64,000 nt of DNA from NCBI GenBank assembly GCA_964017195.1, contig OZ024895.1, positions 13,552,534-13,616,533 of the forward strand, given 5' to 3'. Source of the DNA: Siderastrea radians (Eukaryota > Cnidaria > Anthozoa > Scleractinia > Rhizangiidae). Under the pieces are notes generated by a model that was not told the origin of the DNA, made no database searches, and saw nothing but the letters and a program-made list of their open reading frames with translations. Position numbers and translations under genes: made by a program. This document shows, piece after piece, positions 51,737 to 63,168 of this stretch (positions are counted from its first letter, which is position 1; every line of letters starts with the position of its first letter).

Positions 51737-52000
51737 TGCCTCCCAAAATAACTAAAGTGGAACCAAACAAAAGATCAGTCGTTAACGCTGGACAGAGTAA
51801 GAACCTGACCTGTGAAGCATCTGGTGACCCAAAGCCAAATATCACCTGGACAAGAGAACGATTCACCGAGGCTCAGTTCAATGCATCTGGTAACCAGCTC
51901 CATCTTGGTAACATACAGAAGAAAGACATTGGAGGATACAAATGTACTGCTGATAATGGATTTGGCACCGCCACTGGACTCTTCGTCCTAAGCATTAACT
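51737..52000 (+). CDS. Host Ig-Ig-SEA surface protein, exon 3 (I-set Ig domain)
   Basis: Acceptor TTTCTAG (51,731-51,736) and donor AACT|GTAAGT (52,001). The exon is 264 nt with phase 1 at both ends, the classic Ig-cassette layout, and joins exon 2 in frame (VK, then VPPKITKVEPNKR). It has all I-set hallmarks: LTCEASG with the first Cys, ITWTRE with the Trp, and DIGGYKCTADNGFG with the D-x-G-x-Y-x-C end. N-glycosylation motifs NIT and NAS are present. The domain probably mediates protein contacts outside the cell. Confidence 0.85.
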
Positions 52001-52956
52001 GTAAGTTACAGTAAGTCAAAAAAATGGCATTAAGTGAAGAGTTACTTAGTATCCTTGCACTGACTGTGGTCGTCTGTACTTTCACCTGACATGCAGTCAA
52101 ACCTGATGTTCCTTTGCACATGACTTTGCAACATTGTCATGTGATGTTGGTATTTTCATTGGCGGTTTCATCGGATCAATTTGTAGCCAGTGCAATCCAC
52201 TTGTTTGCGTCATTCCTTCACGACAAACCTTAAATACAAGGGATTCTTTTAAAATTTAATCTACAAGTAACCACTGTAGACCAACTTTAAAGGAGATTGA
52301 TATCTCAAAAAATTTCTTTGAAAATGCCAATTTAACCTTTAACGTTAAGTTGTGTATGAAGTGCTGAAATATGATTTATCTTGGGCCCACTTTAGTGAAA
52401 ACACTTTTATGTTTCTAGTCAAAAATGGCGTAGTGCCTAAACTCATAATGGATATAACCTTAGAAACACGTTCTCGAACATTACGTTATGGAAACACTCT
52501 TTTTTTATTTGGGGCCCACCTAGGGAGAAAATTATATCGAACTGTCAGGGAAAAACAAGCGATCACAGGTATTAAGAAACAAGAAGTTCTGAAGAATTTA
52601 CAGGCGGCCGATAGTCTCTCAACCTTGCATGCTTGCATGCATTAATTTAATTTAATGTAACTAGTGAACCATAAAGAACACTGAGCGCCTATGTGGCCTT
52701 CAGAGAACTTGGAGCCGTAGGAAATTAAATTCGGTAGCATAAGATTGTGAATGAACGGAAGCTCTCTATAATTCTATAACTGTTGCTGATTGTTGCTGTC
52801 AAAATATTTTAAGTGTGAGATAACTACATATGCAGTCGATTGTCGTGGATAACACTGTTCTAGTTGTTTTGAACTTTTCAGCGGCACGAGTGTTTACTTG
52901 CAGCCTCTTGTTATAACAGCGATGCCATTGTCGTTAAGTAATCTACAGTTGTGTCT
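52001..52956. other. Intron 3, first part
   Basis: No supported exon or repeat. The frame at 52,352-52,645 (MYEVLKYDLSW) has no recognisable motif or splice support. Confidence 0.35.
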
Positions 52957-53392
52957 GTTGGCCGCGCCACACCAAGAGGACTAAGTCAAGTGACTTACGA
53001 TGACGACGACGACGAAAATGAAAAACAAAAAACGTCCATTTTATGAGTCGGTGACGTGTGTGCGCACGATGGCCGCCTAAAAAGTTATAAATGTCCTAAG
53101 TGTGTGCGGTAGACCCCCCCCCCCCAGGAGGGGGGAGTAATTCCTTTATTCAAAAAAGGCACTCTAAAATTTCTAAAGGTACATTTCTAGCCAAAGAAAA
53201 CTCATACTCAGATTCACAACTCATGCTACAGAAACTGGAGTCAAGAGCTAGACTTGGTTTGTCAGACTCTAATTTACGTGTAATTAATATTAATTAGACG
53301 GCCGTCGTGCGCGCCGCCGACTCATAAAATGGTCGGTTTTTTTGTTTTTCATTTTCGTCGTCGTCGTCGAAAGTTACTTGCCGCAGGCCAAC
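52957..53392. mobile_element. 436-bp MITE with about 110-bp TIRs
   Basis: GTTGGCCGCGCC...GACGACGACGACGAAAATG at the left is mirrored by CATTTTCGTCGTCGTCGTC...GGCCAAC at the right. Shared inner blocks are TTTTATGAGTCGG and CGCACGATGGCCGCC. The centre has a C-run against a G-run (53,116-53,141). No protein. Confidence 0.75.
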
Positions 53393-53476
53393 CGGCCTCT
53401 GAGCAATGGCCTTGCTGTTATAATGACGGAAACACTTACAATGAAACCCATTAAACCATGAAGGTTAAGTGGAAAA

Positions 53477-53668
53477 CGCGGAGTGCGGAGTGTGGAAAAT
53501 GAGGAGTGTAGAAAATGCGGAGAGTGGAAAATGCGGAGTGTAGAAAATGCGGAGTGTGGAAAATGCGGAGTGTGGAAAATGCGGAGTGTGGAAAATGAGG
53601 AGTGTAGAAAATGCGTAGTGTAGAAAATGCAGAGTGTGGAAAATGCGGAGTGTAGAAAATGCGGAGTC
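53477..53668. repeat. FB2 left-arm 16-bp minisatellite
   Basis: About 12 units of GGAGTGTGGAAAATGC with A/G variation. Open frames on the minus strand (HFPHSAFSTLRIFYTP) are repeat by-products. Confidence 0.9.
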
Positions 53669-53933
53669 GTAAAGAAAAATACATAAAAAGCTTAAAAGAA
53701 AAAAAAATAAGGTCATATCGCCACACGCAGGTATAACCCAATATAACTCTTACCCGTCCCATGCCCCCTGTGTGGACCCTGGAAAAGCACAGTACTCTTA
53801 ACGAAATGAAAAAAATAATTTTTTTGTTTGTCTGTTTTCAAAACCGCGAAATTTAGTTCTCGTAAAACACGTCTTTCGAATTCTAGAGAAATAAATGAAG
53901 TTGTGTAGTTTTTATTTCCGGTTAAGCCATAGT

Positions 53934-56456
53934 GTTTTTTTTTAAATTCATTCATTGACAATGCAACCGTATATTACAGCATCAACAGTTACAATAAAAT
54001 AGTATTACATATGATCACTTAACGTTGTATTTACCGGTTACAAACAACTACATTTACGCAAAACCAATACTGTATAATGCAGAACAGGTACACATATAGA
54101 AAAAAAAAACGATAGATATTCTAACACACACACACTGGATGTAATACAAAATATATATATGGCACCTTAGCTTTCATTATAGTATATTTAAAGGCACGCT
54201 GTAGGCTTGATTTTGTTTGAAAGCATAAAAAATAAGATGCTCACGCATCGCAGATGCAGAGAGTGGTCCACTTAGCTCTGTATTTTTCATAATTAGAGTT
54301 TTTAATGGCCATTTGTCTTTCGCATTTAATTTTACTTTCCGGTAAGGCGAGAAAGACCTGTAAGCATGGAATCTCTGACTGGTTTCTTGCAAGATATACA
54401 TGATATTTAGCAATAACAAGATAATGATTTAACGCGTAAAAGCTGGTAGTTTCTGGTTTGTAGCCGTAAAGAATTTCGATGGAATTAGGATCGATGTTGT
54501 CCGGACGCTTAGTATTCCACCACATTATAACGTCTTTCCAGAATAGTTTAACATCAGGGCACTCACAAAACATGTGGACAAGTGTTTCGTTTTGGAAAAG
54601 GCAGCGATCGCATCTTGGAGAATCTTTTATGTTCATTTTATATAGAGAGAGAGATTGGTGGGAATGATGTTATGTATGAGTTTAAACTGAAAGCTTCTCA
54701 ATTTATTTTCAACGGTGACTTTGAAAGGAAGTTCGTAGACAGCCTTTACATTCGGCACTTGTTTTTTAAGATTGATTTCGACGATGGGAGGAGAGAAGGA
54801 CCTTTCTGTAAACATTAAACGGGCTTTTGTAGTAGAGGAGATGGCATGGCCATTGGAAAGAGTCTTCAAGGGTTCGCCATCACCCTTTGCAATATTGCCT
54901 ACGATTTCGCTCTTCCAAGCTTTTGGAATTGCTGCAAGAACACCAGCATAATCAAGGAAAGTACAGCGAACGTCGAATTTGCATTTAAAAATTTCGAATG
55001 AAAGGAAATGGCCATCGGTATCAAGGAGGTCACTAATTCTCAAAATGCCTTTATTAACCCATGTTTTATAATAAATTGTCTTTTCATTAATCCTTATAAA
55101 ACGATTGTTCCATATGATTTCTTGTTTAACTTCATTTGCGTTAAGGGATCTTTGGAATTGAGTTCTTGCCAAACTGCCAAAACATTTTTGTAAAAAGCAG
55201 AAAGATTTTTAAGGTCAAGGAATTTTAGGTCGTAATTACATTGAAATAAGAAAGCTCCTCCGACCTTACCTAACAAGAAATCAAGGAGGGCACACCAGTG
55301 GCTGTCAGTTGCTTTGCAATAACGATTATTAACCCAGGCGGTCATTAGCGACTTGACAACGTCAGAAAAAATAACCATGTTAAGACCGCCGTTGCATATT
55401 GGGCCAATCAGCGTTTTTCTTTTGATTTTATCTGGTTTGAAGTTCCAAATGAAGGAGAAGATACTGCTGTTGACTTCTTTTACAAATTCGGCGGGAACGT
55501 TTAATACAGAGCAGCTATAAACAAGTTTGGCAAGTGCTAGATTTTTGACAATGGCTATCCTGCCTAAGATCGTTAAATGTCTGGTTGACCAGATATTCAA
55601 GACATTTTGAGTTTAGCGAGCTGCTCGTCAAAATTTATTTTGTTCCCAACGAGAACGTTATAAGGGAACGCAATTCCAAGAGCAGTAACGTATTGTTTCG
55701 GCCACGAAATACCAAACGGTTCGTCTTTGCCTAATCTACTCTTCCAAGAACCAAGCCACAAACCCTCGGTTTTCGACTCATTAATTTTTTAAGCCAGAAG
55801 GGTCGCCAAATTGATCAAGAAAAGTGAATAAGGACGCCGCAGATGAGTCGTCGCGAATGAAAGCTGTGGTGTCATCGGCGTACAAGCTGAGTTTAGTGAT
55901 CTTATTTCCATTTTCAAGACCTTTGATTGAGTCATTGATTCGTATTTGGTGGGGGAGAGATTCTACAGCGAGAACAAAGAGCAACCCTGAAAGAGGACAC
56001 CCCTGTCTTACACCTCTTTGTAAAGGAAAAAATTCTGACGAGTAGCCATTATTAACGACACAACTAGAAATATTGGAGTAAAAAGTATGAATCCAGTTGA
56101 GGAAACTTGGACCAAAGTTCATAATGTCAAGCACTTTAAAAAGATAACCCCATTCTAACGAGTCAAAGGCCTTTTCAAAGTCTAGGAAGAGTATCATTCC
56201 CTCCTTATTTTCATGCTGTTCAATTATATCTGAAATTAGGAGGATGTTCTCGCCGATGAATCTACCTTTGATGTAGCCAGTTTGATCACTTTGGATCAGA
56301 TGAGGAAGTACCTTCTCTAACCGCGTTGCGATGCATTTGGTTGCCAATTTATAGTCTGTATTTAAAAGAGAGATAGGGCGCCAGTTTTTAAGCAGTAGGG
56401 GGTCTTTTTTCTGTTTTGGGATCAAGGAGATGATTCCATAGTAGTTGTTTCCGGTT
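53934..56456 (-). mobile_element. 5'-truncated LINE inside FB2
   Basis: A T-run at 53,934-53,942 is the poly(A) tail of a minus-strand LINE; coding sequence runs from about 54,241 to 56,456. TTTCCGGTTTA at 56,448 resembles TTTCCGGTTAA at 53,918, a possible but imperfect target duplication. Confidence 0.6.
54241..56456 (-). pseudogene. LINE reverse transcriptase (L1/Tx1-like), truncated and frameshifted
   Basis: 55,781-56,425: IPKQKKDPLLLKNWRPISLLN, DQTGYIKGRFIGENI, ILFLDFEKAFDSLEW (motif A), RGVRQGCPLSGLLF (motif B) and LSLYADDTTAF (YADD catalytic box). After frameshifts at about 55,780 and 55,610 the C-terminal part follows (HLTILGRIAIVKNLALAKLVY, WNFKPDKIKRKTL). 54,241-54,636 ends with CDRCLFQNETLVHMFCECP, the Cys/His knuckle after the RT in such LINEs. 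The endonuclease domain is absent, as expected from 5' truncation. Confidence 0.8.
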
Positions 56457-56468
56457 TAGAAAAAACGT

Positions 56469-56768
56469 GTGAAGAAGTGCTACGGATGCGGTGACAATTT
56501 TGCAGAAAAATTTCGACAGCCACCACACAACATCATGGTCAAGCACGTCGACCGTCGGCAGGTACGCAGGGACGTCAACACAGGGGCGTTGGTGTACAGC
56601 ACAGACTTTACCAATACCTATTACCATCCCAGTCCTGCGGATATCATGCGAAAAAACCCTGTTTTTGACGGACGTGTACATATCGACTTCAGCACCTACC
56701 ACTCACTTGATGAAAGCCAGAAGGAAATGCTAAAAGAACATGGACTGATTGTTAATATCGTTAATTAA
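56469..56768 (+). pseudogene. C-terminal fragment of an FB2-encoded protein
   Basis: 99 codons open from the LINE junction: KKCYGCGDNFAEKFRQPPHN, then VKHVDRRQVRRDVNTGALVY, TNTYYHPSPADIMRKNPVF, ending LKEHGLIVNIVN. A CxxC pair and the PP-N-hydrophobic-KH pattern resemble C-termini of large unnamed transposon proteins in cnidarian genomes. The upstream part is cut off by the LINE. It could be the transposase of FB2. The segment CATGGACTGATTGTTAATATCG is repeated at 56,898. Confidence 0.5.
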
Positions 56769-57385
56769 CAGTAATGTTACACGCGTGGGTTTGTTTTATT
56801 TACCTCAGTATTCGTTACTGTTTTTCATAGCTACAAAAAAAATAATGTACGACTTAGCAATGAAACTCAATGATGCATCGCTTTTTCAAAGCACATGGAC
56901 TGATTGTTAATATCGTTAATTCACAATAATGCTACGCGCGTTAAAATGCAATGATGCATGAAGGAGTTTTGTAGAGTGTTATACCTTGTTACTTGTGTCT
57001 GTGTGAAGATATCACCTTTATTTAAACATTTAAAACGATCTTACCAAGAATATAACGGAATTAAAGATTATTTTTTAATTTCCTTTTCCATACAAGCTTT
57101 TTATATTCATCAATTTTCATTAATTTTCACGAGTACTTTATTTCTATAGAATTTGAAAGACGTGTTTACGAGTACTTAATTTCGCGATTTTGAAAATAAG
57201 CATAAAAATAAATTTTGTGATTTTTCATTTTGTTATTAAGAGTAGTTCTCCCTTTCCAGGGTCTGTACAGTGGGCAGGGGAGCTATATAAGGTATGACAC
57301 CTTATATAATTAAGTACGTGTGGCGATATTACCTTATTTTTTCTTTTGACCTTTTTATAACCTTTTTATATATTTTTCTTTAACA

Positions 57386-57612
57386 CGCCACATTTTCCAC
57401 ACTCCGCATTTTCTACACTCATTTTCCACACCTCGCATTTTCCACACTCCGCATTTTCTACACTCCGCATTTTCTACACTCCACATTTTCCACACTCCAC
57501 ATTTACTACACTCCTCATTTTCCACACTCCGCATTTTCTACACTCCTTATTTTCTACACTCGGCATTTTCCACACTCCGCACTCCGCACTCCGCACTCCG
57601 CGCTCCTCGTTT
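57386..57612. repeat. FB2 right-arm minisatellite
   Basis: Inverted counterpart of 53,477-53,668: about 13 units of GCATTTTCCACACTCC, ending in a 7-bp (CACTCCG)n run at 57,577-57,602. Confidence 0.9.
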
Positions 57613-57928
57613 TCCACTTAACCAACCACGAACACCTAAAATTATTTCTGGAATGTTTATTGTTCTGCGACCAATCAGACTCGAGACGTAACCGCAACAA
57701 ACCGCAAGAGTAATTAGCTGAGAGGTTTCGATCACGAAACGAGTCGGTGGCTTTTGCGTCCACAATAAATTCTCAGTTTCACCGCCGATTATTGCAGTAG
57801 AGCAATAATTACTGTAGTTTTCACAGCAAACACAAACACGCCTGCCGTTGCAGATACAAACATGCGTGCAACTTGCGTACCGTTAAAAAAATTTTGAAAA
57901 ATTACACTCGCTTTTGATTGGCTATTTA

Positions 57929-58222
57929 GGGTGCGTTTCTTTGGAAAAATCGAGATCGAGAGAAAAATATGGCGAGACCAGTATATTGGCATGGAAGACC
58001 GCTCGACAGATGTGCTATTTTCGGATCCGTCCCCCAAAGAAACGCACGGATCATGAATCCTAAAAATCCGGATTTAGATTTGATCTGATGTATCCACTCG
58101 GAGTGTGGATTCTTCAGATCACTAATCCGTGATTAATCCATTTTCGGATTTAGGTAAAGAAACGCAAAATCCGTTTTTGGATACAAGAATCCGGATTTGG
58201 ATTTTCCCAAAGAAACGCACCC
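57929..58222. mobile_element. 294-bp MITE, PIF/Harbinger-like
   Basis: Ends GGGTGCGTTTCTTTGG and CCAAAGAAACGCACCC, flanked by TTA on both sides (57,926-57,928 and 58,223-58,225). A 3-bp TTA duplication is typical of PIF/Harbinger elements. Several internal ATCCGGATT-like motifs are seen. Confidence 0.85.
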
Positions 58223-58249
58223 TTAGGTTTCAGTTCGGTAGTTGTGTTA

Positions 58250-58920
58250 CTTTGGACGGACGGAATCGAAAACATCAAATGACGGCCAAAAACAAGCACG
58301 TTTGGCGGCAAAACCAAAGAAGTGATAAATGGGATGTTTATGCAAACACCGAAGGAAACGTATCTTTTTTAAAATATACTAAACGCGCGAATCGCTTCTA
58401 CTAGAACTGGACATTTGTTCTCTTGTGCCGTCTATCCTTCGCTCATACAGAAGCTATCTGAAATAGAAAAGAATAACAACTTCAGTATTTCCAAATGGTA
58501 TAAAAAATGGAGAATCGTGGAAGAAAAATCCAGCTCGTTGTTTCATGTCCATAACGTAAAATGTTCGGCTAACGGCTTGCGTGACATCTTGGACGGAAGA
58601 GTTTTGCCGTGAATGAGCTTGATGCACTGTTCTCCGCACCAAAGTAGGGTAAAGGAACACTTTTGCAAAGTTTATTCAGTAAACTGTTTTGGTCAAAGTG
58701 AAAATGCTGAAACCTAGAAATGATCATAACTGACAACACCGGAGAGGCCGTTTTTTAAAATAATCAAAAACTGAATACAATTATTCTGCTCCCAGACGCG
58801 CTGTCTAGCCGTGTCTGTTCGATTATTTATCTCTTTTCAGTGAAATATCGTTTCTAGTTATTCTTTGCTATTGCATAAACTCTAAAATAGAAAAAAAATT
58901 AACAATTTCAGAGTGTTTGT
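58250..58920 (+). other. Interior of element X with unrecognised frames
   Basis: Frames at 58,129-58,404 and 58,415-58,612 have some protein-like runs (KNKHVWRQNQRSDKWDVYAN; FSISKWYKKWRIVEEKSSSL) separated by a stop. They may be transposase remnants of X. No motif was recognised. Confidence 0.3.
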
Positions 58921-59036
58921 TAATCGGCGGTGAAACTGAGAATTTATCGCGGACGCAAAAGCCACCGACTCGTTTCGTGATCGAAACCTTTCAGCTAATT
59001 ACTCTTGCGGGTTTGTTGCGGTTACGTCTCGAATAT

Positions 59037-60543
59037 GGTCGTGTCTGAAAGTACACACGAGTGACCACGAGTGACCACGAATGACCACGAGTGACCACGA
59101 GTGACCACGAGTAGACCACGAGTGACCACGAGTGACCACGAGTCAGAATGCATCAAAATATTTTGCTGATGTCATGATGACGTCATCATCACATCATTTT
59201 ATCAAATAATCACTATTAACGGCAAACTGACCGTTTCTTGAGACCTTATTACCTGGATTCGACATTTCCGCCATTTCTGACTGAATTGGGGAGGAGCTAA
59301 GGAACGGACAGGGAGGGGGTTGAGGGGTACAAACTTCCCGCCACCCGCACCCTTTAATCTCGGTTCCCGCCACTTTTCTTAACTTTTTCTTCCTGCCCTT
59401 TTTCCGCATTCCGTACACCTCCCTCCCTCTTTTCTACCCGGAGTCCCAAATTCTGTCCACCTCCCTCCCTACTCCCCCCCCCCCCTCGAAGGTTACCAGT
59501 GACCAAGAGCGAAAAAAAGAAAGAAAGAAAGTGAAAATGACAAATACAGAAATTAACAAAAAAGTTTTCTGTGAAAGTACGTGATTTAAGGAAATATTTT
59601 AACGAGAACTTTTCCACTAAAAACCAAGCCTGGAGAAAAGCACAGAATGGGCAGTGAATGACAATTTCAACAATCTTTAATGCTTTATGATTTTTATATG
59701 TGAGATCCCAATTTCCCCCGTAATATGACATAATTCTTTTAATAATTGTTAAACGATTATAGTGGTTTACGCTATAAATTTCTCATTTCAGCAAAATAAT
59801 ACAGTCAACCACTTTGTTAACTACAACAGTCTAGAAAGAGGAAATCAAAGTAATTATTTATCTTAGATTTCTTTGAATATTATTAATAACTTTTCACAGC
59901 CAATAATGTAGCTGTGAGTACGTCCAAATCGTTTGCCAGTCGCGCAAATCCCGCAGGACGCTAAACACATAATGGTAGAATGACAAATGTAAACAACTAG
60001 GCCGACGATGAGATTATCCCTTCTATAGTTAACTGGAAACTAGCAAATTTATTAAAGTGAACTACTTTTAAGAGAATTTGGGACTCCGGGTAGAAAAGAG
60101 GGAGGGAGGTGTACGGAAGGCAGTAAAAAGGACGGGAAGAAAAAGTTAAGAAAAGTGGCGGGGACCGAGATTAAAGGGTGCGGGTGGCGGGAAGTTTGTA
60201 CCCCCCAGCCCCCCTCCCTGTCCGTTCCTTAGCCCCTCCCCAATTCAGTCAGAAATGGCGGAAATGTCGAATCCAGGTAATAAGGTCTCAAGAAACGGTC
60301 AGTTTGCCGTTAAATAGTGATTATTTGATAAAATGATGTGATGATGACGTCATCATGACATCAGCAAAATATTTTGATGCATTCTGACTCGTGGTCACTC
60401 GTAGTCACTCGTGGTCACTCGTGGTCACTCGTGGTCTACTCGTGGTCACTCGTGGTCACTCGTGGTCATTCGTGGTCACTCGTGGTCATTCGTGGTCACT
60501 CGTGGTCACTCGTGGTCACTCGTGTGTACTTTTAGACACGACC
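59037..60543. mobile_element. Foldback element FB1 with 10-bp minisatellite termini
   Basis: Ends GGTCGTGTCT and AGACACGACC, flanked by TCGAATAT (59,029-59,036 and 60,545-60,552, one extra T at the right). Each arm of about 0.4-0.5 kb has a 10-bp repeat (TGACCACGAG; about 9 copies left at 59,055-59,143, 13-14 right at 60,388-60,524), followed by an inverted unique part with TGATGACGTCATCA and GGCGGGAAGTTTGTACC. The 0.6-kb centre (59,459-60,071) has no gene. Non-autonomous. Confidence 0.85.
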
Positions 60544-61008
60544 TTCGAATATGATTGGTCGCAGAACAATAAACATTCCAGAAATAATTTTAGGCGTTCA
60601 TGGTTTAATGGGTTTCACTGTAAATTTTTAGTACCCACTTTAATAAAACACAATCGATTTTATCAGTTTGAAAATCAATCTCGCAAATACCGGACATTCT
60701 CCTCATGAATAAACAATAACATCACCTTTGAAGAAGATGAAGATTTTTTAAGTTGAATTAAACTTCGGGGGTATGTATTGACAAACTACATTGCAATTGC
60801 TGCGGACGTGTTTAACAAATCGTGTTTGAAAGGGAATACGGTGACAGATCGTGACAGTGCGCCATATCGGACGTCCATAAGCGCGCAGTTCACAGTTCAT
60901 CGCAAGCCAAGGTGTGCCATAGTTACAACATTCCCAAAATATTGCATCACACTTTCACGCTTTTCGTCACGTAGGTTCACATGCTGTCTTTCTTAGTAGT
61001 GGGAAGGA

Positions 61009-61080
61009 TAGCCTGCGCCGCAAACGGAATATGACCCTCGGTTATTACCGAGGGTCATAGTCCGTCTGCGGCGCAGGCTA
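61009..61080. repeat. 72-bp near-perfect hairpin MITE
   Basis: Arms TAGCCTGCGCCGC / GCGGCGCAGGCTA and ATGACCCTCGG / CCGAGGGTCAT around a TTATTA loop. Only a few mismatches near CAAACGGAAT. Probably a minimal foldback element. Confidence 0.8.
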
Positions 61081-61353
61081 GGGGAATGGGGGATGCCGTT
61101 AAGTCACCATGGACCGCCTGTAAATTCTTCAGAATACCCAAAATATCTTTCTCAATAGTGACACAACATTTCTCAAAATATTGCTTCAAATAGTCACTGT
61201 TTTGGTCACACAGATTCACTTGCTGGGTCTCCTTCGGATCTTAAGAGAGTGCACATGAGGGTCCACCGGAGAAAGGGAGAGCAGAGTTACCATCGGCCGA
61301 CTGTAAATTCTTCAGAATTTCTTGTCATAGTTTAAAACAATTACTTCTGACAG

Positions 61354-61478
61354 GTCCAAACCAGTGTAGAGTAGTAACCGTTGGAATCAGGATAACAGGA
61401 GGTGCAGAATGGGGAGATGCTCTTAGGATTCATGGCTCGATTGAGTTCAATACACTGAAGGTTAATTTGACATCAGAA
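61354..61478 (+). CDS. Host Ig-Ig-SEA surface protein, exon 4 (SEA domain, first half)
   Basis: Acceptor TTCTGACAG (ending 61,353) and donor GAA|GTAAGT (61,479). The two leading bases complete a Cys codon with exon 3 (T|GT), so phase 1 matches. The 41 following residues include CRVVTVGIRITGG, EWGDALRIHGSIEFNTLKVNLTSE, the beginning of a SEA-like domain (hydrophobic strand, W-x-x-AL, then helix with EF). It ends in phase 0, matching exon 5. It has no start codon, so only splicing signals reveal it. Confidence 0.6.
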
Positions 61479-63168
61479 GTAAGTTATCAGATGATATTAA
61501 ATTTTAATTGTGAGAAATTGTTGTTTAAAAGGTTGCATGTACTATCAGATCAGCACATTCTGAGAGCAGTTCGAGTTGATTCCTATTGACAAGGAGTATT
61601 TTTAATCCTCTGGAACCATGCTTGGAGAGGTGGGCTCTGAACCCAAGGCTCCTAAAGAACCCAGTATGGGCCATAGAATTCCTGAAAAGTCTTGAAATTT
61701 CAACGTTGTAATGTCCCTGCGTCTGGAAATCCTAGAATATCAAAATAATTAAGTCACAAGATGCTATCTGTATAACAAAAGCATCAATAGTCCTGTTGCC
61801 AGCAAAGCAACTCGCCGTTTGCCTTCCCTTGTGCTATCAGCATGATTTCTGGGTATCCAAGGTGATCGGGATTTTGCTTCATATGGTCATGAAGAGACAT
61901 GGGATCTTAGGGAAGCCTGGTCCAGGCTGATATCCTGTCTTCTGACAGGCAGATTACTCAGTGCAATCCACCTACTGAGAATAACTTCCACTTAACTAAT
62001 TTCCAAGGTTGAATCCAATATTGTAATCACCCAACCGTAGCGTCATTTGAAATGTCTTGCATAGATTGGATGAATAATGGAGTAAATTCTCATTTGGAAC
62101 CAGTTTGTGTTACACAACCTTGCTTGTTACGCAAACTTCAAAGAAATCGCCACTGCTGGAAGAAAGCCAAGCAAACGCTATATATCTATCCCTCATTTGT
62201 CAACTGAGGTCTACTACATTTGTTCCAAATGTTGCGTTACGGATAGTCAGCCTTCACATTGCCTGTGAAAATAGAAGAAAAATTGTTTGATCAAACGACA
62301 ATCTAATAAAGCTCTTTAAAAATGGGAGAGACTCTTAAAGAAAACAATTGTTTTTACCACGAAAAAAGAGCAAAATAAGTAAGAATAAAACATCTTTTTT
62401 TCCACGAGAAAACTACAATTCGTATCTTCAAAACCGCCGTATAATTTTCATATTATACAGATAATAGTGTTTATCTGGGAACAATTTGGTGTAGCAAGTT
62501 AGGTTACCATAGCAACCACATTTTGAGAAACATTTTTTGAGAATTTTGAATTTTCTTCCTTTTTATGAAAGATACTTCACGTTACGTTACTGTTACATTT
62601 TTAGAACATTTAAGTGGTCTTCTGTTGACTTTATTTGGTTTTTCGGCTAAATCTTGGTGTTTTTCGGAGGTTTTGGAACAATTCAAGAAATCCAAGATGG
62701 TGAATCTGTGGTGGCCGCCATTTGGGAACATGTTATAATTCTTCGTCACCATTTTGTGATGTGACTGTCAAAGAAAACAATTTTGGAGACACTAAAAATC
62801 TATGAGTTATGCAAGGGGACGGAATCCCCAGTCTTAAAAGAGCAAATATAGAGTTAAGAGTGGTATATGTTTCAGTAAAACACTTCACTGTACCCTTCAG
62901 ATTCGAGTTCCTTCATGATATTTTGAATGGGAGAGGAGTGGAGCACAAGTGCCCTGATTTTTTTCTAAGTTTACTTTTATTTTTTCTTTTATCCTGTAGT
63001 TTTGTTTGTCACTTCTTTTATGACCCTGCATTTAAGAAAATCATGTTAAGAGTTTGTCCGGAAGCTGTCTCAGTGCTAAGTTAAACAATCCCCTTCAGCG
63101 CCGGGTTAGCATAATGTCAGGTACGTTTCGAGCTTTCCTTAAATGAATCTATCTGTTGTAAATACTAG
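61479..63168. other. Intron 4
   Basis: No supported gene. The frame at 62,809-63,084 includes a hydrophobic run (FFLSLLLFFLLSCSFVCHFF) but lacks splice support in the right phase. Confidence 0.35.

Larger units (their letters stand above)
53463..57623. mobile_element. Foldback element FB2 with 16-bp minisatellite termini
   Basis: Ends GGTTAAGTGGAAAACG and CGTTTTCCACTTAACC. It is flanked by AACCATGAA (53,454-53,462) and AACCACGAA (57,624-57,632), a 9-bp target duplication with one mismatch. Each terminal arm has about 12-13 copies of a 16-bp unit (GGAGTGTGGAAAATGC), then an inverted non-repetitive part to about 53,910 and from about 57,130. The interior carries a plus-strand protein fragment and a LINE insertion. 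Structure and 9-bp duplication fit foldback elements of the MULE group. Confidence 0.8.
53436..60623. mobile_element. Old TIR element (X) broken by two foldback insertions
   Basis: The left TIR is split: TTACAATGAAACCCATTAAACC (53,436) continues after the first foldback at 57,624 with CACCTAAAATTATTTCTGG and GCGACCAATCAGACTCG. The right TIR is split likewise: 58,920-59,036 continues at 60,545-60,623, ending GGGTTTCACTGTAA. Without the insertions X would be about 1.5 kb. Its interior holds a 294-bp MITE and a short unrecognised frame (58,415-58,612). Confidence 0.75.

Noticed and set aside
52352..52645. 97-codon plus frame in intron 3
   Set aside because: No family motif, no splice support, AT-rich.
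53451..53762. Repetitive proteins read from the FB2 arms (HFPHSAFSTL type) and the FB1 arm frame at 60,391-60,708
   Set aside because: Translations of 16-bp and 10-bp minisatellites; no conserved start and the same DNA is open in other frames.
62809..63084. Extra exon of the host gene with a hydrophobic segment
   Set aside because: Tempting as a transmembrane exon, but it lacks splice sites in phase, precedes the end of the SEA domain, and is T-rich low-complexity sequence.
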